Assembly (NCBI GenBank): GCA_913060505.1
Contig: CAJXRQ010000005.1
Coordinates: forward strand, 62,001-126,000
Reading direction: 5' to 3'
Length of the DNA stretch: 64,000 bases
DNA from: an uncultured Desulfovibrio sp.
GTDB taxonomy: Bacteria; Desulfobacterota; Desulfovibrionia; Desulfovibrionales; Desulfovibrionaceae
Below, one piece after another: positions 9,033-17,522 of the stretch. Every line of letters starts with the position of its first letter. Position 1 is the stretch's first letter. Below the pieces are notes generated by a model. That model searched no databases. It was not told where the DNA came from and saw only the letters and a list, made by a program, of their open reading frames with translations. Made by a program: the position numbers and the translations under genes.

Positions 9033-9842
9033 ATGGCTGATCTAATATCTGTTGTGGTAGCAACGTTCAATCAAGCGAAGTATCTACCCGCCTGCCTTGA
9101 TTCTATTTGGTTCCAAGATTATCCAGAAATAGAAATTATTGTAGTCAACGATGGTTCAACTGACAATACCCGAGAAGAACTCCAAAAGTACCTAAGAGAT
9201 GTTGAAACTGAAGAAACATCATACGCAGCCTGCTACAACCCACACTCGCAAACGGTTGATCGCATCAAACATAGACGCTACCCTCCAGAAGGGCGTAAGC
9301 TGTACATTATTAATAGTGAAACCAATATGGGTTTGAGTAAAGCACTAAATATTGGATTTAAAGCTGCGAAGGGAGACTATTGCACATTTATAGCTTCAGA
9401 CGATATACTCTTGCCTTCTATGTGTTCCACCCTACATCACAGTATCCGTAAAAACAACGCAGATTTCGCGTATGCTGACATGCACATATTTGATGATAAT
9501 GGCAGAATTCTTCGCCACTTTTCACTACCTGATTATACTTTTGAACAGTCTTTTTGTAACTGGTATCTTTGCGGAGTATGCAAACTGTACAAGCGTGAAT
9601 TACATGAAAAACATGGATTTTACAGCGCTGACCACGTTTCTCAAGACCACGAAATGTATTTGCGTTTTGCCATGGGAGGAGCAAAATTTATACACATACC
9701 AAAAGTATTAGCCCATGTCAGAATTCACGAAAAGGATCGGAAGGTGGGTAATCATACAATAGAAAAGGAGTCCAGGCAGATTCAAGATAGCATTGAACTC
9801 ACATTACAGGCGAGAAGATATTTCAAAAAAACTAGGGGTTGA
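9033..9842 (+). CDS. Family 2 glycosyltransferase (island)
   Basis: GT-A fold glycosyltransferase of 269 residues. S-V-V-V-A-T-F-N-Q-A opens the fold; V-V-N-D-G-S-T-D (N-D-G) and A-S-D-D-I-L are the nucleotide-sugar and metal-binding motifs; S-Q-D-H-E-M-Y-L-R is the acceptor-side E/D-x-Y-L-R. It has an insert after the first motif (S-Y-A-A-C-Y-N-P-H-S-Q-T-V-D-R) that is also found in the broken gene at 38608-39128, so the two are paralogs. The gene is much more AT-rich than the core genes and lies inside the repeat-bounded segment. Substrate unknown; a surface glycan is likely. Confidence 0.85.
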   Translation: MADLISVVVATFNQAKYLPACLDSIWFQDYPEIEIIVVNDGSTDNTREELQKYLRDVETEETSYAACYNPHSQTVDRIKHRRYPPEGRKLYIINSETNMGLSKALNIGFKAAKGDYCTFIASDDILLPSMCSTLHHSIRKNNADFAYADMHIFDDNGRILRHFSLPDYTFEQSFCNWYLCGVCKLYKRELHEKHGFYSADHVSQDHEMYLRFAMGGAKFIHIPKVLAHVRIHEKDRKVGNHTIEKESRQIQDSIELTLQARRYFKKTRG

Positions 9843-10186
9843 TCCGGACCTTAACGGATGAATACTAGACGCATTGCCCATACTGCATTGACGACCACCA
9901 AAGACTTTAAAATCAAATTCTTTTCTCTCATTACCACTCAATTATTCCTTGTAGACGAGCCGCCCCAATACCCTCATGGTATATTTGCTAGCTATCCGTC
10001 TGAAAACACTTTTGGTTGATTGATAACCTTTTTTGCCTTGTAAGGTTTCACCTAATCCATAGATCGAATAACCAAGGGTCGGGACGAAAGTTCCGGCCCT
10101 TTATTTATCCCCAACTATCAGCTAACAACTAGAAAAGACCTTGTTAACAGCTATGAATTAAATCAACTAAAAGAGTAGGATTAATT
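9843..10186. other. Intergenic region with an internal terminator
   Basis: About 340 bp between the two island genes. Apart from the terminator at 10074-10108 I see no gene. The 230 bp between the glycosyltransferase stop and that terminator are unexplained and could be a long 3' untranslated region, a small RNA or gene debris. Confidence 0.4.
10074..10108 (+). terminator. Probable intrinsic terminator
   Basis: AAGGGTCGGGAC / GTTCCGGCCCTT pairs over 12 bp with two G-U pairs and a GAAA tetraloop, followed by TTATTTAT. It lies far (about 230 bp) after the glycosyltransferase. Confidence 0.65.
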
Positions 10187-11320
10187 GTGAAGATTCAGAA
10201 AGGTGAAGCAATTAATTTCATACGTCAAAAAGACTATGAATTCATCAAAGAACTCGGCCAAGGGGGCTGTGGTAAAACAGTCCTACTTCGAGACCCTATA
10301 ATTGATGAAGAGTTCGTATGTAAAAAGTATTCACCCTACTACGAAGAGTTGATGGACGAATTATTTCCTAACTTCATTAGAGAGATTAAGATTCTTCACA
10401 AACTTTACCATCGTAACATTGTGAGGGTTTTCAATTACCACTTGTATCAAGAACAAAAAACAGGATTCATACTAATGGAAAGAATCCGAGGAGACGATGT
10501 TGAAGATTATATCAAGGAGAATCCTGATTCAATCAACGATTTATTTGTTCAAGCAATAGATGCTTTCTCATATTTAGAAAAGAACGGTATTTTGCATAGA
10601 GACATCAGACCTCAAAACATTCTTGTCTCTAACAATGGCGTACTTAAGGTGATTGATTTTGGATTTGGAAAAATTGCAAACAGAAAACAAGATTTTGATA
10701 AAAGTATTAGCATAAACTGGTGGTGTGAACCACCGGATGACTTTGAGCAAGAGTCGTATAGTCACTGTACCGAAATATACTTTCTTGGAAAATTATTTGA
10801 AAAAGTAATCCAAGATCACAACATCGACTCCTTTAAACATCTCACTATACTACGTGGAATGAACAAGCTGGATCCGGCAGACAGAGTAGAAAGTTTCTCT
10901 GAGATACAAAACAACCTTCTTTCAAACAGCTTTGATGAAGTAGATTTCACTCATAGTGAACTAATAGCTTATCGTGAGTTCTCGAACCTGATGTACTATC
11001 ACATTGCTAAAACAAATCCTGACACAAAGTACCGAGATGAAGTTTTAGATGCCCTTTCGATGTTAGAGTCTGCATATAGAAGCTTTATGCTAGAAGAAGA
11101 AGTCCCCAATGCATCCGTTGTGATTAATTGTTTCATATTGGGGGACTATAGCTATCGTCCAAAGGGTATGGATGTCGGGAAGGTTAAAGCATTTATCGAC
11201 GTACTAAAGTCTGTAACGAGCGAAAAACAACGCATCATTCTGGCAAACCTCCACACGAAGTTTGACTCAATCGAACGTGACACTAAATATAGTGGGATGA
11301 TGGCTGATGTTCCATTCTAA
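10187..11320 (+). CDS. Eukaryotic-like Ser/Thr protein kinase (island)
   Basis: A 377-residue cytoplasmic protein kinase. The catalytic domain (about 17-275) has every key residue: glycine loop G24-Q-G-G-C-G-K-T, the VAIK-type lysine at K46/K47, the alpha-C Glu66 (R-E-I-K-I-L), H137-R-D139, N144 and D157-F-G159. It should therefore be active. There is no membrane segment or PASTA domain, unlike PknB. Residues 280-377 form a C-terminal domain that I do not recognise. The start is GTG, with a weak TAGGA before it. It is AT-rich and lies within the tRNA-bounded segment. Stand-alone kinases in such places can be abortive-infection factors (Stk2 type), but this is only inference. Confidence 0.85.
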   Translation: MKIQKGEAINFIRQKDYEFIKELGQGGCGKTVLLRDPIIDEEFVCKKYSPYYEELMDELFPNFIREIKILHKLYHRNIVRVFNYHLYQEQKTGFILMERIRGDDVEDYIKENPDSINDLFVQAIDAFSYLEKNGILHRDIRPQNILVSNNGVLKVIDFGFGKIANRKQDFDKSISINWWCEPPDDFEQESYSHCTEIYFLGKLFEKVIQDHNIDSFKHLTILRGMNKLDPADRVESFSEIQNNLLSNSFDEVDFTHSELIAYREFSNLMYYHIAKTNPDTKYRDEVLDALSMLESAYRSFMLEEEVPNASVVINCFILGDYSYRPKGMDVGKVKAFIDVLKSVTSEKQRIILANLHTKFDSIERDTKYSGMMADVPF

Positions 11321-11384
11321 CACCATAAACAACTCACCCCACAAAAAATGAGTTCGAACCTCCCCCACCGCCAAAATTTCATCA

Positions 11385-11737
11385 TTAGGTTTCATCGGAA
11401 AGAAACAGGCAGATCGCTTTGGAAGAAGCAGAATCAACCACCACCTCTCCTTCACATGATACCTTTTCGAAAGAAGGAGATGCAAAGGTTTGAAACAACA
11501 CATCAAACACAACATGTTGTCCATTCCATCGTTTTGCAGCGGCAAATTTGAATGCCATCAGAACGTCCTCTAGATGATCGCCTACCTCTGGAACATCAAA
11601 GCATTTCTCGTATAGATCACATGAGAGCAGTACAGGAGTTTTAAGCCCATATTTTTGGCAACTTCGGAAACGTCAACAAACTCACCTTCCTCAACAAAAC
11701 TCTTACCACCAGACAAAGAGCCATCAACAATACTCAC
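11385..11737 (-). pseudogene. Frameshifted small gene, resembling a plasmid/phage DUF6573-type protein
   Basis: Reading the minus strand from a GTG at 11737 (GGGAGG 5 bases before) gives M-S-I-V-D-G-S-L... then F-V-D-V-S-E-V-A-K-N-M-G-L-K. Near 11645, in a run of A (AAAA on the minus strand), the frame is lost. One base back the protein continues as P-V-L-L-S-C-D-L-Y-E-K-C, L-E-D-V-L-M-A-F-K, V-V-F-D-V-L-F-Q-T and stops at 11385. The total of 353 bases is one short of 118 codons, so a single-base deletion explains it. The V-D-V-S-E-x-A and x-D-V-L-x-M-A pattern recalls a small family common on plasmids and phages. I am not certain of the name. Confidence 0.6.
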
Positions 11738-11849
11738 GGGGACCTCCCTTTCAAACAGAAATGTTGAAAACAAAGGATAGTCCCAAAGGAAAGTAACTTC
11801 ACGAAAGATGTGGGGTGTTGAGAAGTAGATTCGGATGTGTCCAATCAAT

Positions 11850-11979
<130 letters not shown>

Positions 11980-11984
11980 GCACT

Positions 11985-12060
11985 TGGTGGGCGGTACAGG
12001 GCTCGAACCTGTGACCCTCGGCTTGTAAGGCCGATGCTCTCCCAGCTGAGCTAACCGCCC
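11985..12060 (-). tRNA. tRNA-Val (TAC)
   Basis: A 76-base cloverleaf with acceptor GGGCGGT / ACCGCCC, discriminator A and encoded CCA. Anticodon TAC (in C-T-TAC-A-A) reads valine. It is first in the two-tRNA transcript. Confidence 0.97.
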
Positions 12061-12071
12061 AAGAGAGGCAG

Positions 12072-12100
12072 TGTATATCCGCATACAAGGCGTCTGTCAA
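12072..12100 (-). promoter_or_regulatory. Sigma-70 promoter of the tRNA operon
   Basis: Minus strand: TTGACA (12100-12095), a 17-base spacer, then TATACA (12077-12072), placing the start a few bases before tRNA-Val. Confidence 0.8.
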
Positions 12101-12146
12101 CGGCTTTGAATGCCATTGGCACACGCAATTAAACATTGAGGTCACT

Positions 12147-13313
12147 TTATCCTATCGCGGCCATGAAATCCATCCGCAATTCAAGGGTCGCCGGGTCGCA
12201 TCCGGCCTCAGCCATGAACCGCTCATTAACCTCCCGGGCGCGTTGCTGCCGATTTTCTATGGCGGCGCGGGCTTCGGGGTCATGTCCGTAGCGCTCCAGC
12301 TTGACGGCATAGCGAGCACCCAGCGCCGTACACGCCCTGCCCTGCACGAACTTGTCGGCCAGAAAAACAATCTCCCGCTCACGCAAGGGCTGATCAGGAA
12401 CAAGCGTCAGGTCCACATGATCGGCCACAATGGGTGCCGCAAGAAAAAATCCCAACGCCTCCAGCATTTCCGCGCCCACGCGCGCATGATGCCGATTGCC
12501 CTTGCCGATATCGTGCGTCAAGGCTGCACCCACCACCAGACCGGCGTCCAGTTGGTCAGCCGGTTCGCGCCGGGTGTTGAGCACCTCGGTCATGGCAAGG
12601 GCCAATCCGGCCACGGTAGCGTGGTGTTCCCGCAGAGCAGCACAGATATCCAGCCCGTCCCACAGGGCGCGGCACTCCGCTGGCTGCGGATATCCGCAAT
12701 CAACCATGGCCACGGCCCGTTTGTAGTCAGTTGGACGGTCCATATCCAGCATGGTGCCCATGTCCGCGACCGCAACCTCGCGAGTTTCCTGTTCGCAGGA
12801 CTCCAGCACAGTGCGCAATCCTCCGGTCCCGTCATGATCCAGAATGTCAGGGATCAGGTCCGCCCGAATCAGCGGGGGATGCCCCCGCTCACCCAAAAAA
12901 GTAGGATAGGTCACAGCCGCTTTGTGTTCGGAAAATTCCGCAACCAGCGACAAAACCGTGGCAGGCCGAACAAGAGCAATATCCGCAGGCAGGGCAAAAA
13001 AGGCGGTGCAATTCTCATTGATCGCGGACACACCGGTCTGGAAGGAACCGAACATGCCATCTTCGAACGCAGCATTGTGTGCCACACGTGCTCCCGCGGC
13101 TTCGGCTTCCCGGCCCACTTCATCCGCCCTGTGTCCGGTGACCACCACGATATCGGTAATGCCAACCTGTTGGAACAAGCGAACGCACCTGACCAGCACC
13201 CGAGTATCGCCCAGCGGCAGCAGCGGCTTGAGCTTACCCATGCGCGAGGAGAATCCTGCGGCCGGGATCAGGGCCGAAATGCCGGGCGGTGTCGCTGCAA
13301 CCGGCTTCAGCAT
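12147..13313 (-). CDS. MobA-like nucleotidyltransferase fused to an HD domain
   Basis: Two-domain protein of 388 residues. Residues 12-195 are an NTP transferase of the MobA/MocA type: L-I-P-A-A-G-F-S-S-R-M-G-K-L-K-P, then F-A-L-P-A-D as the metal site. MocA-type enzymes transfer CMP or GMP to molybdopterin, making the dinucleotide cofactor of molybdenum hydroxylases. Residues 215-380 hold an HD hydrolase domain (L-T-H-D-I-G-K-G-N, then A-D-H-V-D). The same fusion is found beside aldehyde oxidoreductase in Desulfovibrio, where I recall it as the DVU_1551 family. It is the last gene of the accessory run and overlaps xdhC by 7 bp. The HD part might control cofactor turnover; that is inference. 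Confidence 0.9.
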   Translation of the reverse strand: MLKPVAATPPGISALIPAAGFSSRMGKLKPLLPLGDTRVLVRCVRLFQQVGITDIVVVTGHRADEVGREAEAAGARVAHNAAFEDGMFGSFQTGVSAINENCTAFFALPADIALVRPATVLSLVAEFSEHKAAVTYPTFLGERGHPPLIRADLIPDILDHDGTGGLRTVLESCEQETREVAVADMGTMLDMDRPTDYKRAVAMVDCGYPQPAECRALWDGLDICAALREHHATVAGLALAMTEVLNTRREPADQLDAGLVVGAALTHDIGKGNRHHARVGAEMLEALGFFLAAPIVADHVDLTLVPDQPLREREIVFLADKFVQGRACTALGARYAVKLERYGHDPEARAAIENRQQRAREVNERFMAEAGCDPATLELRMDFMAAIG

Positions 13314-14377
13314 ACGGAATCCCGCACCCCGGCGCGGACGGCCACCAGCTCCGAAATGATGCTCAAGGCGATCTCTTCGGGCGTTTGCGCGCCGATACTC
13401 AAACCGATGGGGCTGAACGTGCGGTCAATGTCCTGCTGCGAAACCCCTTCCTTAAGCAGGGCTTCGTAGATGGCGTCACGCTTGCGCTTGCTGCCGATCA
13501 TGCCCACATAGCACGCTGGTGTTTTCAGGGCTTGGTCAAGAGTGGTCTTGTCGTGCACGTGCCCACGAGTGAAGATGACGATATAGGCCTCGGAATCAAC
13601 TTCCTGCCCGGCAAAAGTCTTGTCAAAGGAATCCACCACAACGACTTCGTCCGCCTCCGGGAAACGTTCCTCGTTGGCAAAATCGGCGCGGTCGTCGATG
13701 ACCACCACACGGAAATTCACTGTGGCCGCAATATGCGCTGTTGCGCGCGAAACATGCCCGGCTCCCAGCAGATACAACGGTGCAGGAGGAATGAACGCCT
13801 CGGCAAACACATGGACTCCGTTCACTTTTTCCGCAGCCCCGCCCTTGGCCAAGGCGCGATCAAACAGGTCGCGCGCCAGATCTGCATCAAGGCCATACGT
13901 ATTCGGCACATCCTCGATTCGCTCGCCAATACTGCGCCCCTTTACGCATACGGTGTCGTCATCCGAGGAGCAGTCTTCCAAAGCCGTAAACATGACGGCC
14001 CGTTTGCCTCGCCGCATCAAGCCGTCCAAAGCCTGATAGCAGTCGGCGGCCTCGGACCCCGGTTCCACGGTTTCCATGAACAGCGTGAGATCGCCGCCGC
14101 AAATCATATCGGTTCCGGAAGCCAGATCACTGTTCAGGTTCATCTGCGACAACACGGCAGACTGGCCGCCACGCTCCAGTAAACCGGCCGCGCAACGGCA
14201 GGCTTTTGCCTCCACGATACCGCCGCCGACCGTGCCCTCGATTTTTCCATCCCGACGCACGGCCATCTTGGCCCCGGAGGAACGAGGCGTTGAACCGCTG
14301 CTGTCCACCACCGTGGCCAGAGCCACGCTTTCACCAGCGTCAAGCAGTCGTACTATTTTCCTGACAAAATTCTTCAT
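13307..14377 (-). CDS. XdhC/CoxI-family molybdenum hydroxylase maturation protein
   Basis: XdhC-type chaperone that binds molybdenum cofactor, helps its sulfuration and inserts it into xanthine dehydrogenase-family enzymes. The N-terminal XdhC/CoxI domain has S-G-S-T-P-R-S-S-G-A-K-M and G-T-V-G-G-G-I-V-E-A. The C-terminal Rossmann domain begins at L-Y-L-L-G-A-G-H-V, and Y-V-G-M-I-G-S-K-R-K and F-S-P-I-G-L-S-I-G-A follow. 356 aa is typical for the long form. It overlaps its neighbours on both sides (4 bp with the ligase gene, 7 bp with the transferase-HD gene), so translation is probably coupled. Confidence 0.92.
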   Translation of the reverse strand: MKNFVRKIVRLLDAGESVALATVVDSSGSTPRSSGAKMAVRRDGKIEGTVGGGIVEAKACRCAAGLLERGGQSAVLSQMNLNSDLASGTDMICGGDLTLFMETVEPGSEAADCYQALDGLMRRGKRAVMFTALEDCSSDDDTVCVKGRSIGERIEDVPNTYGLDADLARDLFDRALAKGGAAEKVNGVHVFAEAFIPPAPLYLLGAGHVSRATAHIAATVNFRVVVIDDRADFANEERFPEADEVVVVDSFDKTFAGQEVDSEAYIVIFTRGHVHDKTTLDQALKTPACYVGMIGSKRKRDAIYEALLKEGVSQQDIDRTFSPIGLSIGAQTPEEIALSIISELVAVRAGVRDSVC

Positions 14378-15699
14378 GAGGCATCATTTCCGTTTGCGGT
14401 TGCAATGCATCGCTTGGCCAGCCCCGGCTCGGCAGGACCGCCCTGTGCGACGACGTAAAATTCGATTTGTTTCAGCCCTATGCGCTCCAAAGCCGTCCGG
14501 GTTTGCTTCTCAGCCTGTTCCGCTCCTGTATGCGGCATGACGCTCAGCCCGATACGCAACACCGACTCTTTCCCCGATTCAGCCGGGACAAGCTGCGCGG
14601 TGAAATCCGCGATACAAGGAACCCCGTATACGGCATCCGCCACAGTACCATACTCCATTGATCCATTTTCCCCAAGAGGCAATGCACCATCCAGCCTGCC
14701 GGGAATCCGGTCCAAACGGGGTGCCGCATGCCCACAATTACAGAGGCCGGGCAACAGGCGGCCACGATCACCAGTGGCATAACGGATCAACGGCATACCC
14801 CGACGGCTCAGGGTGGTCACAACAACTTCGCCCCACTCGCCGTCCTGCATGTTGGCTCCGGTTTTCGGATCCGCAATCTGCACCAGAATATCCGCAGCCC
14901 GTACATGCATTCCAGAACCGGGAGCACAGGAAACGGCTCCGCCCAGTCCCGTTTCCACCATGCCCCAATGCTCGAACACGCGACAGCCGAACGCCTCTTC
15001 CACATTCCGGGCCACGGCAGGTAAAATGGAATCCCAACACAGCAGCACGCTCTCGATGGTGAAACGGTCCAAACCGCGCCGTTGCCATGCCCGCGCCAGC
15101 ACGTTCAACTGAGCCGGCGAACCGACGAGCGTCGAAATTCCCTTGGCCAATATGCGATCGACAACCTCGTCCTCATGGCCGGGTGTCCCGAATTCCAACG
15201 GACCGAACAGGTCCGGCCGTATGCCCAAGCGGGAAAGGGACTCGCCCAACAGCCGGGCTACGCCGCCTTGCGTACTGCCGGGCAAAAGAACCATGACACC
15301 CTGACCGGAATGGGCAATTGCGCTGAAGCCGTGGGCAAAAAAATCGGTGGTTCGTTCCAGATCGCCCTGTGTATGAAAAATACGCTTGGGTTGCCCGGTT
15401 GTGCCGGAACTTTGCAGGGTCACGATACGGGCGATTTCATCCCGCGATATGCACAGGAATGCGTCCGAATTTTCCCGCAAATCTACAGGACGGGTCACAG
15501 GCAATGATGCGAGCGCTTTCAGGGAGGTGATATCATCCGGCTGAACGTCCGCAAAATGTTCAGCATAAAAAGGGCTATTTTTTTGGGCATGGTCCACAGT
15601 GCGGCGCACCTGTTCCAATTGCCATGAAACCAGCGTTTCCGGCGTGGGAACAAAGCCCATGCGCCGGGCCAGCCATTGGTCAAGAAGCGGGTTGCCCAT
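14374..15699 (-). CDS. AMP-forming CoA ligase-like adenylate enzyme (PaaK-like)
   Basis: An ANL-superfamily enzyme of 441 residues that should activate a carboxylate with ATP. S-S-G-T-T-G-Q-P-K-R is the AMP-binding P-loop; E-H-W-G-M-V-E-T-G and Y-A-T-G-D-R are the later adenylate motifs. It resembles phenylacetate-CoA ligases, but its place inside a molybdenum hydroxylase maturation operon makes catabolism of phenylacetate unlikely. I recall the same gene in Desulfovibrio (DVU_1553 family). Its real substrate is unknown and might be a cofactor or protein carboxylate. It overlaps xdhC (4 bp) and the radical SAM gene (20 bp). Confidence 0.85.
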   Translation of the reverse strand: MGNPLLDQWLARRMGFVPTPETLVSWQLEQVRRTVDHAQKNSPFYAEHFADVQPDDITSLKALASLPVTRPVDLRENSDAFLCISRDEIARIVTLQSSGTTGQPKRIFHTQGDLERTTDFFAHGFSAIAHSGQGVMVLLPGSTQGGVARLLGESLSRLGIRPDLFGPLEFGTPGHEDEVVDRILAKGISTLVGSPAQLNVLARAWQRRGLDRFTIESVLLCWDSILPAVARNVEEAFGCRVFEHWGMVETGLGGAVSCAPGSGMHVRAADILVQIADPKTGANMQDGEWGEVVVTTLSRRGMPLIRYATGDRGRLLPGLCNCGHAAPRLDRIPGRLDGALPLGENGSMEYGTVADAVYGVPCIADFTAQLVPAESGKESVLRIGLSVMPHTGAEQAEKQTRTALERIGLKQIEFYVVAQGGPAEPGLAKRCIATANGNDAS

Positions 15700-17065
15700 G
15701 TGCAGCTATGCCTTTTTTTACGCCCGGAGTCGGTCGATACAGGGTCTCGCCCTGCATGGAACTGAGGTTGTATGCACAGAACGGCACCAACTTCCCGCCC
15801 GGACCGGCGATATGGATGCAGCACCCTTTGACCCGGTCAAGATCCATGGTCCACGCATCCTGAAAAGCCATACCGGAAACCGCCAGAATATGCGTGGAGG
15901 CACGAGCCAGAAAACGATCCAGATCGTCCACGGGCTTGTCCTGCAAAGCGACAGGTTCGGGAGCGGCAGCCCATTGACGGCTCACGAACCCCTTGGCCTT
16001 GTCCGCGCCCTTGCTGGCAACCTGCGGTTCGGACTTGCAGCCGCAGCCGCTACGATTGGCGGAAAGCCGCTTGAGCAAGCCGTCTTCCATGACCAGATAG
16101 TTGGCATGGAAAGAACATTGAAAATGCTCGCAACCGGGAGGCAAAAAATCTTCGGCATGGACCATGCCATTGGTTTGTATTTCCAAGGCTGTCATAACCT
16201 CCGGTAGCGTAATGCGAGAGGCGTCTTCCGGCTGGGCGGGATAACGACCGAAATAACTTACCGGCTGGAAATGCACACCTCGCACACCCGGCACGTTTTC
16301 CGCGGCCAAACGCAGGATATCACCAACATTGTCGGCGTTCACCCCCGGGACAACAGTGGGTACGAGCACAACGCCGATACCGGCGTCGATGAACCGCTTC
16401 AAAGCGGTCTGTTTTTCACTCAGCAACCGCTGTCCGCGCAAGGATTCATAAATGTCGTCGCGAGTCCCGTCGAACTGGAAAAAGGCCGAATCCAGACCGG
16501 CCTCTGCCAACCGGACGGCAAAATCCGGTTCCAATGCGGCACGGCGGCCATTGGTGTTCAGCTGCACAAAGGGAAAACCCATCTCCTTGGCCACTCGAAT
16601 CATTTCACACAATTCGGGATGAACGGACGGCTCGCCCCCGGAAAACTGAATATTGCACTTCCCGGAAACACGCATCACACCGGCCAGAATCTCACGCACT
16701 TCCTCCACACTGCGGTCCGGCCGGGCTTCCTTTTCTCCTGCCACGGCAAAACAGACCGGACAATGAAGGTTGCACCGCTCGGTAATTTCGATAACAGCTG
16801 TACAGGTGTGTTGCCGATGGTCCGGGCACAAACCGCAATCAAAAGGACATCCATCGCCTCGGCCCGTGGCGGGTTGTGCGGGATATGAAGGAATCTTGTC
16901 CCGCCGCCAGAGGTCAAGCGAAGGCTGGCTGCGCCAGATCACGGCACGAAATTCCCCATGCTCAGGACATTCCTTGACCAGATAAACATCGTCGCCCTGT
17001 TGTTCATGCCGGGCCGGAATACGCTTCAAACAGACAGGGCAAACGCTCTCGCGTTCATATTCCAT
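15680..17065 (-). CDS. Radical SAM protein, TrsS-like
   Basis: Radical SAM enzyme of 461 residues. The N-terminus has zinc-like C-P-V-C and C-P-F-D-C-G-L-C pairs. The cluster motif is C-N-L-H-C-P-V-C (CX3CX2C), then Q-F-S-G-G-E-P-S for SAM binding; more cysteines (G-C-G-C-K, G-C-C-I-H) lie in the C-terminal half. It matches what I recall as TrsS, a radical SAM (seleno)protein next to selenium-dependent molybdenum hydroxylase genes; here every motif position is Cys, with no in-frame TGA. GAGGGG lies 6 bases before the ATG at 17065, inside the end of the previous gene, so the start is set there. The reaction is unknown. Confidence 0.85.
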   Translation of the reverse strand: MEYERESVCPVCLKRIPARHEQQGDDVYLVKECPEHGEFRAVIWRSQPSLDLWRRDKIPSYPAQPATGRGDGCPFDCGLCPDHRQHTCTAVIEITERCNLHCPVCFAVAGEKEARPDRSVEEVREILAGVMRVSGKCNIQFSGGEPSVHPELCEMIRVAKEMGFPFVQLNTNGRRAALEPDFAVRLAEAGLDSAFFQFDGTRDDIYESLRGQRLLSEKQTALKRFIDAGIGVVLVPTVVPGVNADNVGDILRLAAENVPGVRGVHFQPVSYFGRYPAQPEDASRITLPEVMTALEIQTNGMVHAEDFLPPGCEHFQCSFHANYLVMEDGLLKRLSANRSGCGCKSEPQVASKGADKAKGFVSRQWAAAPEPVALQDKPVDDLDRFLARASTHILAVSGMAFQDAWTMDLDRVKGCCIHIAGPGGKLVPFCAYNLSSMQGETLYRPTPGVKKGIAAHGQPAS

Positions 17066-17522
17066 CGTCATCCCCTCTGCCCTGTGCAGGATCAAATCCG
17101 TTCTCCGCAAGAATGGCACGCACCAACGCATAGGTCTCGCTCAAAAGCGCACCGCAAATCGACGGATTCGGCGCGGAACAATCACCATTCATGATCTGGC
17201 CGCAGGCAATGCCGCCATGCGGCTCATCACAACGCTGCCGAAACCAGTCGTTCAATTCTTCCATCATCAGGTCAAAATGCTCTTCCGGCTGTTCCATGTC
17301 GTGGCCCTTTCCCGTATGCAGACCAAGTACGCAGGCTGCCCCCGCAAGCACGCCGCAAGGACCGGAACAGTCTCCCATACCACGGCACAGTCCGGCCATG
17401 GCACGCACCAGATCCGGGTTGTCGCGCCCCATTTCATCAAGGGCCAGTTTCACGAAAATCTGGCTGCAACAATATCCGGCACCCGAAAGGCGCAGCATTT
17501 CCAAACCGATATCATCAAGCAT
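17055..17522 (-). CDS. C_GCAxxG_C_C-family redox protein
   Basis: A small cysteine-rich protein (155 aa) of the C_GCAxxG_C_C family, thought to bind Fe-S or act in thiol redox chemistry. G-Y-C-C-S-Q opens the motif, D-C-S-G-P-C-G-V-L-A-G-A is the core, and further cysteines follow (R-C-D-E, A-C-G-Q, D-C-S-A, I-C-G). It overlaps both the methyltransferase gene and the radical SAM gene by about 10 bp. I recall the position-equivalent Desulfovibrio gene as the DVU_1555 family. The specific role is unknown. Confidence 0.85.
   Translation of the reverse strand: MLDDIGLEMLRLSGAGYCCSQIFVKLALDEMGRDNPDLVRAMAGLCRGMGDCSGPCGVLAGAACVLGLHTGKGHDMEQPEEHFDLMMEELNDWFRQRCDEPHGGIACGQIMNGDCSAPNPSICGALLSETYALVRAILAENGFDPAQGRGDDDGI

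Noticed and set aside
15680-17065. Selenocysteine codon in the radical SAM gene
   Set aside because: No in-frame TGA; all motif positions are Cys.
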